A stretch of 19,237 nt of DNA from JBCCFX01 sp039029515. GTDB lineage: Bacteria; Planctomycetota; Phycisphaerae; Phycisphaerales; SM1A02. The DNA is taken from positions 1-19,237 of the forward strand of contig JBCCFX010000055.1 of NCBI GenBank assembly GCA_039029515.1, given 5' to 3'. The translations under genes were made by a program, and so were the position numbers. Below are positions 14,266 to 19,237 of this stretch, piece by piece (position 1 is the first letter of the stretch; the number at the start of each line of letters is the position of its first letter). The notes below the pieces were generated by a model. That model was not told the DNA's origin, did no database searches, and worked only from the letters and a program-made list of their open reading frames with translations.

Positions 14266-14748
14266 TCACGCCACGCTGGTGAGTTGCGTCCGCAGGACGT
14301 TCTCCACTTCAGCGAACGGCACCTGAACCGATGGATCATCCGTCACCCAGTCATAGATGACTGTGCCATCGCGATCGATCACGAACGCCGCACGCTTCGT
14401 CACACCCTTCATGCCGAACAGATCGTCATGGAGTACGTCATATGCCGTGGCGACCGTCTTGTTGAAGTCGGACAGGATCGGGAACGGTACATTCAGTTCA
14501 TCGCGAAACTTCTCGACGATGAACGGGCTGTCAATGCTGATGCCGAATACGTTCGCGGAGAGGCTTTCGTAGGCATTCCAATTATCCCGCACCGCGCACA
14601 TACCATCCGTACAAACGGGGCTGAATGCCAGCGGGAAGAACAACAGGACGACCGGCTCGCGACCGATCTTCGCGCCGACGTCGACGGTCTCACCAGCTTT
14701 GACCGGCAGTTCGAATCCCTCAGCTTTATCACCACGACGAATACCCAT
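14266..14748 (-). CDS. Peroxiredoxin, AhpE-like
   Basis: A 160-residue thiol peroxidase of the AhpC/TSA superfamily that reduces hydrogen or organic peroxides. The active site is PLAFSPVC (39-46), with peroxidatic C46 in the PxxxSxxC motif. The FFPLAFS context is that of the AhpE group. A second cysteine, C51 in VCTDGMC, is five residues after C46, the spacing of the resolving Cys in Bcp/PrxQ enzymes. It could therefore act as a 2-Cys enzyme, unlike classical one-Cys AhpE. A later conserved Arg (about 118, GVTKRAAFVID) completes the pocket. Length is normal. The ribosome binding site AAGGAG (14761-14756) is seven bases upstream of the ATG. The gene is divergent from the AAA+/VWA operon across a strongly palindromic gap. 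Cytoplasmic. Confidence 0.92.
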   Translation of the reverse strand: MGIRRGDKAEGFELPVKAGETVDVGAKIGREPVVLLFFPLAFSPVCTDGMCAVRDNWNAYESLSANVFGISIDSPFIVEKFRDELNVPFPILSDFNKTVATAYDVLHDDLFGMKGVTKRAAFVIDRDGTVIYDWVTDDPSVQVPFAEVENVLRTQLTSVA

Positions 14749-14778
14749 CGGTCAGCTCCTTGATCACGGAATCGATCA

Positions 14779-14818
14779 TGTCTCACATCGACAACCAGCA
14801 ATGGTTGCGATGTTGACA
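14779..14818. promoter_or_regulatory. Long stem-loop with GCAA tetraloop
   Basis: An imperfect palindrome with three helices in a row: TGTC/GACA (14779-14782 with 14815-14818), ACATCG/CGATGT (14785-14790 with 14808-14813) and CAACCA/TGGTTG (14792-14797 with 14802-14807). Only small internal loops or one bulged A separate them. As plus-strand RNA the loop is GCAA, a GNRA tetraloop. It begins 31 bases upstream of the peroxiredoxin start codon and ends 116 bases before the AAA+ start. It has no T-tract, so it is not an intrinsic terminator. It is either a structured leader or an operator-like palindrome. Confidence 0.55.
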
Positions 14819-14819
14819 G

Positions 14820-14894
14820 GATGATACGCGCCTGCGAGTCGGCGGTCACATCCAACGGTCGGAATCGTGACCCCGTACACGCGCGCCTATCATC
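14820..14894. promoter_or_regulatory. Multi-helix structured element before the AAA+/VWA operon
   Basis: GATGATA (14820-14826) pairs perfectly with TATCATC (14888-14894), and CGCGC (14827-14831) pairs with GCGCG (14881-14885). Inside, GGTCAC (14844-14849) pairs with GTGACC (14867-14872), topped by TCC/GGA (14851-14853 with 14861-14863) and a 7-base loop. A competing hairpin, CGCC/GGCG (14829-14832 with 14841-14844), would break the outer helix. The nested layout resembles a riboswitch or other structured leader. It matches no class I recognise, and the transcribed strand is not known. Confidence 0.5.
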
Positions 14895-14934
14895 CGCTGT
14901 TCTTTCCCTTCCTGATCAGAGGTGACTCATCGCC

Positions 14935-16356
14935 ATGACGACGACCATGACGCGCCCCACCACACTCGCCGAACTCCGTGACAGTGGCTGGACGTCGCGA
15001 CCGATCAAAACTGAACTCCGTGATAACTTCTCCCGCGCCCTCGCCGGAGGGGAAACCTTGTTCCCCGGCATCGTCGGCTATGAGGAAACCGTGATGCCGC
15101 AACTTGCCAACGCATTGCTTGCGGAACATGACATGCTGTTCCTGGGTGAAAAGGGACAGGCCAAGAGCCGTCTCATGCGCCTGCTTGTGAACTTTCTCGA
15201 TGAGTTCACGCCGTACCTTGATCTGCCTGGCTGCCCGGTGCACGAGGACCCATTTCATCCCATCACCCGGCAGGGCCGCGCGTGCATAGACCAGCATGAT
15301 CCGGCGAATATTCCGATCGCGTGGTGGCATCGGGATGACCGCTATGCCGAACGCCTTGCGCCGGGCACGAAGTTCGCGGATGTGATCGGCGAGATTGATC
15401 CGGCGAAGCTCATTGCCGGTGAAAGCATGGCATCTGAGGACGCCCTGCACTTCGGCCTCATTCCGCGCATGCACCGTGGCATCTTCGCGATGAACGAACT
15501 GCCTGATCTCGACGACCTCGTGCAGGTCGGACTGTTCAATATTCTCGAAGAACGCGATGTACAGATTCGCGGGTATCCCGTGAACTTCGACATCGATGTC
15601 GTTATTCTCTTTTCGGCGAACCCAACGACGTATAACCGGTCGGGCAAGGTGATCCCACAGCTGAAGGACCGAATCGGGACCACGATCCAGACGCATTATC
15701 CGCGCACGCGCGAACTGGGCATTGAGATCGTCCAGCACGAAGCAGCCATGGATCTGAAGAGTGATCCGCCAGTCGTCATTCCGCCATTCATGCTGGAGCT
15801 CATCGAACAGATCAGCATGACGGCTCGACAGAGCAGTTATGTCGATCAGAATTCCGGCGTGAGCGCTCGGCTCAGCCTCGCCAATTACCGAACCATGATT
15901 GCATCGGCACGGCAGCGCGCAATCCGGCTGCGCGAATCGACCGCAGTGCCGCGCATGAGTGATCTCGGCCACCTATACGCATCGATGATGGGCAAGCTTG
16001 AGCTCGACATGATGGGCACACACCAGATGTCCGAACGACAGGTCATCGATGCCATCATCGCGGAAGCCACGCAGATCGTCTTCGAGGAATACGTCGATGC
16101 GCACGGTCTCGCGGAGATTTCGGAGATCTTCGGCCAGGGCGTGAAGATCGAAGTCGGCACCATGCTGCCATCTTCGCTCTATGCGGAACGGCTGAAGCGA
16201 GTCCCGCCGGCGTGGGACAAGGCATTTGAAGTGAACGCTGCTGACAACGACGCCGTCCGCGCTTCATGCGTGGAGTTCGTCCTTGCCGGCTTGTACGTCA
16301 CCGACCGCATCTCGCGCGCCCAACGGCATGGAATCATCACGTATGACTTCGGATAA
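14935..16356 (+). CDS. AAA+ ATPase, magnesium-chelatase subunit I / MoxR-like
   Basis: A 473-residue AAA+ protein. Walker A is GEKGQAKS (71-78), the Walker B segment is GIFAMNELPDLDD (182-194), sensor 1 is SANP (227-230), and the Arg-finger region is PQLKDRIG (241-248). The Walker B acidic pair is N187-E188 instead of D-E; the NELPDL form is, as I recall, typical of this chelatase-like subgroup. Such ATPases work as rings with a VWA-domain partner to insert metals or remodel target proteins, as in ChlI/ChlD and MoxR systems. The partner gene overlaps it downstream. A classic chelatase is unlikely, since no cobalamin or chlorophyll gene is nearby. The ATG at 14935 is used, with AGAGGTG upstream; the ATG at 14947 is an alternative. 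Confidence 0.9.
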   Translation: MTTTMTRPTTLAELRDSGWTSRPIKTELRDNFSRALAGGETLFPGIVGYEETVMPQLANALLAEHDMLFLGEKGQAKSRLMRLLVNFLDEFTPYLDLPGCPVHEDPFHPITRQGRACIDQHDPANIPIAWWHRDDRYAERLAPGTKFADVIGEIDPAKLIAGESMASEDALHFGLIPRMHRGIFAMNELPDLDDLVQVGLFNILEERDVQIRGYPVNFDIDVVILFSANPTTYNRSGKVIPQLKDRIGTTIQTHYPRTRELGIEIVQHEAAMDLKSDPPVVIPPFMLELIEQISMTARQSSYVDQNSGVSARLSLANYRTMIASARQRAIRLRESTAVPRMSDLGHLYASMMGKLELDMMGTHQMSERQVIDAIIAEATQIVFEEYVDAHGLAEISEIFGQGVKIEVGTMLPSSLYAERLKRVPPAWDKAFEVNAADNDAVRASCVEFVLAGLYVTDRISRAQRHGIITYDFG

Positions 16357-18061
16357 GCGACGGACTCGACCGTTGGGCGGCGTCATTCATACGTATCAAT
16401 CGTATGACCCGGTGACGTTTCCGAATCCGACGTCGCCGCCGCCGGACCTGGTCAGCGGCGCCTTCGAGCACTGGCTCGAATTCGGCAACACGCGCCAATT
16501 GACGCCGGAACAACTGGCGAACGCAATCAAAATCGACCCGAGTCAGATTCAGGGCCTCGGCCCGAGTATCGATGCGCTGATTGCGATGCTGGAGGAACGC
16601 AAACGGCGCATCTTGTCGACGTACGAAACCGACACCGTCGTGAAGTCATCGCACGATACATACGATGCGCATGCCGCATCGATGGAACCGCCGGCGATTG
16701 CTGAGAAGCGATTCTGGGCCGAAGTGAAGGCGCAGCATCTTCGTGGTCTCGAGCGATTGTGGTACCGGCTTGAAGACGAACAGTCACAATTTGCCCGCGA
16801 TCTCGTACATCTGATGGAGCATCTTGCCCGTGCGTATCAGGTTGATGCACTGGACGCGAAGTATGACTTCACCGGCCGCACCTCGTTGTCGATCGACGAA
16901 GCAATTGCCGTCAAGGAAGAACTGGAAGCCATCGACAAACTTCTCGAACAGCTTCGGGAAGCACGCGAGACTGCGCAGGTTGGCATTATCGACATGGATG
17001 CGCTCTCGCAGTTTGCCGAGCCGGGCGACCTCGAACAACTCTCCGGCCTGCAGCAGCAGATTCAGGATTACCTCGAGGAAGCAGCGAAGCGTCAAGGCCT
17101 CGAGTTCACGCGCGATGGTTATCAACTCGGTCCTCAGGCATTCAAAGTGTTTCAGAACCGATTACTTCAGGACATTTTCAGCGATCTGGAAGCAGCGCGG
17201 AGCGGCCGACATTCCGGCCCGATCGCCGGCGAAGGCGCCGTCGAACTCCCGAGCACCAAGTCGTATGAGTTCGGCGATTCGGCGACACACATGGATGTGC
17301 CGCAATCGTTGATCAATGCGGTGATTCGCAATGGTGTCGACAATGATGGGCGCGTGTCCATGAGCCCGGACGACATTGACATTCATTTGACCCGCAACAA
17401 CCCCAAGTGCGCGACCGTCGTGATCATGGACATGAGCGGTTCCATGCGCTACGCCGGGCAATACGTGAACGCCAAACGCATGGGCCTTGCGCTCGATGGA
17501 CTGATCCGCACGGAATACCCGGGCGATGCGCTGCAGTTCATCGAGATGTATACGTTCGCGAAGCCGCGGCACGTTTCGGAGTTGCCTTCATTGATGCCCA
17601 AACCGGTGACGATTTACGATCCGGTCGTCCGGCTTCGCGCGGATATGAGCGACCCGCGCATCAGCGAATTCGACATTCCACCGCACTTCACGAACATCCA
17701 GCATGCGTTGCGCCTCGGGCGCCAGTTCCTCGCGCCACAGGACACGCCGAATCGTCAGATCATCCTGATCACCGATGGCTTGCCGACAGCCCACTTCGAG
17801 GATGAGGAGCTGCTGCTGTTGTATCCGCCGGATCCGCGGACTGAATCCCACACGATGCGCGAAGCCATGCTGTGCCAGCAAGACGACATCACGATCAACA
17901 TCTTCCTGTTGCCCAACTGGGGGCAGACACAGGAAGATGTACAGTTCGCGCATCGCATGGCAGAAGCGACCCAAGGCCGCGTGTTCTTCACTGGCGGCGA
18001 CGATCTTGATCGATTTGTGGTCTGGGACTACGTCAGCAATCGCCGCCGGATCATCGGCTGA
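16343..18061 (+). CDS. VWA-domain protein, partner of the AAA+ ATPase (CoxE/chelatase-D-like)
   Basis: A 572-residue cytoplasmic protein whose C-terminal half is a von Willebrand factor A domain. The metal-ion-dependent adhesion site is intact: DMSGSM (363-368, D363/S365/S367), then the threonine in HFTNIQHAL and the aspartate in ITDGLPT. The N-terminal half is helical, with a coiled-coil-like stretch (about 185-255), and a Gly/Ser-rich linker precedes the VWA domain. Pairing with a chelatase-type ATPase is a common bacterial arrangement, in which the VWA protein recruits the substrate and the ATPase supplies force. The frame is open back to an ATG at 16283, but that would overlap the ATPase by 74 bases. 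The ATG at 16343 overlaps by 14 and is preferred. It ends 11 bases inside the convergent glycosyltransferase gene. Confidence 0.9.
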   Translation: MTSDKRRTRPLGGVIHTYQSYDPVTFPNPTSPPPDLVSGAFEHWLEFGNTRQLTPEQLANAIKIDPSQIQGLGPSIDALIAMLEERKRRILSTYETDTVVKSSHDTYDAHAASMEPPAIAEKRFWAEVKAQHLRGLERLWYRLEDEQSQFARDLVHLMEHLARAYQVDALDAKYDFTGRTSLSIDEAIAVKEELEAIDKLLEQLREARETAQVGIIDMDALSQFAEPGDLEQLSGLQQQIQDYLEEAAKRQGLEFTRDGYQLGPQAFKVFQNRLLQDIFSDLEAARSGRHSGPIAGEGAVELPSTKSYEFGDSATHMDVPQSLINAVIRNGVDNDGRVSMSPDDIDIHLTRNNPKCATVVIMDMSGSMRYAGQYVNAKRMGLALDGLIRTEYPGDALQFIEMYTFAKPRHVSELPSLMPKPVTIYDPVVRLRADMSDPRISEFDIPPHFTNIQHALRLGRQFLAPQDTPNRQIILITDGLPTAHFEDEELLLLYPPDPRTESHTMREAMLCQQDDITINIFLLPNWGQTQEDVQFAHRMAEATQGRVFFTGGDDLDRFVVWDYVSNRRRIIG

Positions 18062-19142
18062 GGACGCTTGGCTGGCTTCGCACATGATCGATCAGGGCGT
18101 CGAACGACACCGCAGCGGCTTCGAGAGAATGGCGTGCCTGCGCTCGCTCCAGTCCCTGCGCACCGAATCGTTCCGCGAGTCCGGGTTCACACCACAGCTT
18201 CTCCATGGCGGCTTCGAGCCCGGCCTGATCATCGTGTGGCGTGACGTAACCATTTACATCATCGACGACGTGCTCACCCATGCCGCGACATTGCGTCAGC
18301 ACGAATGGCGTCCGCATGAACATACCATGAACGAGCGTCGTGAACCCGCCAGGAATCGTTGGGTCATCAAACGCCATGGCCGTCATACGTGAGTGCTTGA
18401 GCAGCGTCAGCGCGCGCATTTTGTTCGCATCGGTGATGACGTCAGCGCCAAGCTCGCGCATCGCGTCGAGGTCATCATTCTTGTGCCATGGACGGGTCAC
18501 AATAACCAGCGGCAGGCCAAGACGATGACACGCTTCCGCGACCGGTCGGAATCGACGGTTCGGCGAACCCATCGACAGCACGTACGGTTGCTCTATAGGC
18601 CGATTATCCGGATACGCGCCGTACCCATCACGTTCATCGGTGTGAATCGGAATCGTGTGCACGCGATCAGGCTGGAGACGATAGCGCTCGATGTATACAT
18701 CGCGCTCATCATCCGTGAACACCGTGATCGCATCGTATTGCTGCATGGCCGCGGAAAGCTGGTCAATCTTGTGCTGTGACCACGGACCGTCCTGCGTAAA
18801 CCCGACATACACCAGGCGCGGCGAGCGCTGACGTCGGCGTGGGCCGATCGCCAGACACAAATCGACACTGAATGTGAACGTGACATCCTGCGCGCTGAAC
18901 GCACGTCGCGCATTGAAGACCTGCCAGGCACGGTAGAACCGTGTGAGTTTCGGAACCGGCGTGAACGTGTTCTCGATGAAGGTCGACTGAAACTCATGCC
19001 GGTCCATCGGCGCGACGTCGGTGAGCCAGGGCCAATCGGCATCGCTGGGATGCCGAGGTGCCACGAGCATGGCGCGCGACGGCGCGGAGGCCGAAGGTTC
19101 GGTGGTGCATGCCGGTTCAGCGGTCGTCATCGTGGCCATCAT
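18051..19142 (-). CDS. GT-B fold glycosyltransferase (GT4-like)
   Basis: A 363-residue protein with the two-domain layout of GT-B transferases. The C-terminal domain begins with PYVLSMGSPNRRFRPVAEAC (186-205), a strand-loop-helix typical of GT4 enzymes, and continues through LPLVIVTRP (210-218). The donor-binding region is IPGGFTTLVHGMFMRTPFVL (263-282) and GMGEHVVDDVNGYVTPHDD (287-305). The usual E-x7-E pair is changed: the first Glu position reads Gly and the EA pair reads VHG, so donor use may differ. The N-terminal domain (about 25-180) is weakly conserved, with a charged tail before it. The sugar and acceptor are unknown. Possible starts are ATG 19142, 19139 and 19130. The gene may be cotranscribed with the gene ending at 19163. 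Confidence 0.78.
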   Translation of the reverse strand: MMATMTTAEPACTTEPSASAPSRAMLVAPRHPSDADWPWLTDVAPMDRHEFQSTFIENTFTPVPKLTRFYRAWQVFNARRAFSAQDVTFTFSVDLCLAIGPRRRQRSPRLVYVGFTQDGPWSQHKIDQLSAAMQQYDAITVFTDDERDVYIERYRLQPDRVHTIPIHTDERDGYGAYPDNRPIEQPYVLSMGSPNRRFRPVAEACHRLGLPLVIVTRPWHKNDDLDAMRELGADVITDANKMRALTLLKHSRMTAMAFDDPTIPGGFTTLVHGMFMRTPFVLTQCRGMGEHVVDDVNGYVTPHDDQAGLEAAMEKLWCEPGLAERFGAQGLERAQARHSLEAAAVSFDALIDHVRSQPSVLSR

Positions 19143-19162
19143 CCCCGATAGGGTCGACCAGA

Positions 19163-19237
19163 TCAGCGAACCGGCTGAATATGACGCGTCAGTCGGACCA
19201 CCCGGATGTCAAACTGCACCGTCCCCGCCGCCGCCCA
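19163..19237 (-). CDS. C-terminal end of an upstream gene (partial, unidentified)
   Basis: On the minus strand one frame is open from the window edge for 24 codons and ends in TGA at 19165-19163. It reads WAAAGTVQFDIRVVRLTRHI and then QPVR, a plausible protein tail. It ends 20 bases before the glycosyltransferase start, the spacing expected within an operon. The visible part is too short to identify the product, and an open frame of this length can occur by chance in GC-rich DNA. Confidence 0.4.
   Translation of the reverse strand, partial: WAAAGTVQFDIRVVRLTRHIQPVR

Noticed and set aside
14813..14818. Perfect -35-like TTGACA on the plus strand
   Set aside because: No -10-like hexamer occurs 16-18 bases downstream. 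The bases also form the outer arm of the GCAA stem-loop.
14888..14893. TATCAT as a -10 element for the AAA+ gene
   Set aside because: It is a five-of-six match, but no -35 partner is present at the right spacing and it is part of a 7-bp helix arm. It cannot be called with confidence.
14890..15972. A 360-codon minus-strand open frame
   Set aside because: It lies antisense to the AAA+ ATPase, whose motifs are clear. Its translation is His/Arg-rich with no known domain, as expected of a shadow frame in GC-rich DNA.
19207..19212. Minus-strand TTGACA upstream of the glycosyltransferase gene
   Set aside because: The nearest -10-like sequence is over 20 bases away, and the site falls inside a frame that looks like the tail of an upstream gene.
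1..19237. tRNA, rRNA, CRISPR arrays, insertion sequences and attachment sites
   Set aside because: I looked for regularly spaced repeats, transposase motifs, terminal inverted repeats and tRNA cloverleaf signals by eye and found none. A tRNAscan or ISfinder search was not possible.

Overview
The window looks like chromosomal DNA of a planctomycete, most likely of the class Phycisphaerae. The main pointer is a 1015-residue secreted protein (7907-10954, minus) with a tandem dockerin-like NIDDLL repeat pair, PPC-like beta-sandwich modules and a GACCV Cys module. From family knowledge I associate this combination with Phycisphaerales secreted proteins. The DNA is GC-rich by eye and densely coded. 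I see no mobile element, CRISPR array, tRNA or rRNA gene.

Layout from left to right. (1) 1-732: the 3' part of a BtpA/SgcQ-family TIM-barrel gene, ending tail-to-tail against a minus-strand threonine-degradation cluster. (2) 729-4370, minus: MFS transporter, SDR-type L-threonine 3-dehydrogenase and 2-amino-3-ketobutyrate CoA ligase. The two enzymes together turn threonine into glycine plus acetyl-CoA. (3) 4480-6748, plus: a GT2 glycosyltransferase, a small LAB_N membrane protein and an RlmN-like radical SAM rRNA methyltransferase, joined by two GTGA start/stop overlaps. A membrane diguanylate cyclase (6831-7814) follows after a short leader. (4) 7823-11268, minus: the large secreted dockerin-like protein with a clear terminator. 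Upstream of it is an unreported 55-codon Cys-rich candidate gene with a strong ribosome binding site and its own terminator. (5) 11495-14265: two divergent exported helical proteins, one LTxxQ-like and one TPR/coiled-coil. (6) 14266-14748, minus: an AhpE-like peroxiredoxin. (7) 14935-18061, plus: an AAA+ ATPase of the magnesium-chelatase/MoxR type overlapping a VWA-domain partner. (8) 18051-19142, minus: a GT-B fold glycosyltransferase, followed at the right edge by the last codons of another minus-strand gene.

The most unusual signal is not a protein. The 186 bases between the peroxiredoxin and the AAA+/VWA operon are filled with nested inverted repeats. One is a 4+6+6 bp stem with a GCAA (GNRA) loop, and next to it is a multi-helix element closed by a 7-bp plus a 5-bp helix. 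This is a good candidate for a structured leader RNA or a compound operator. Other points of interest are the Cys-rich mini-gene, a possible anti-Shine-Dalgarno helix in front of the diguanylate cyclase, and a mutually exclusive hairpin pair between the MFS and GT2 genes.

All calls come from reading the sequence and from family knowledge. No database search, folding program or alignment was run.
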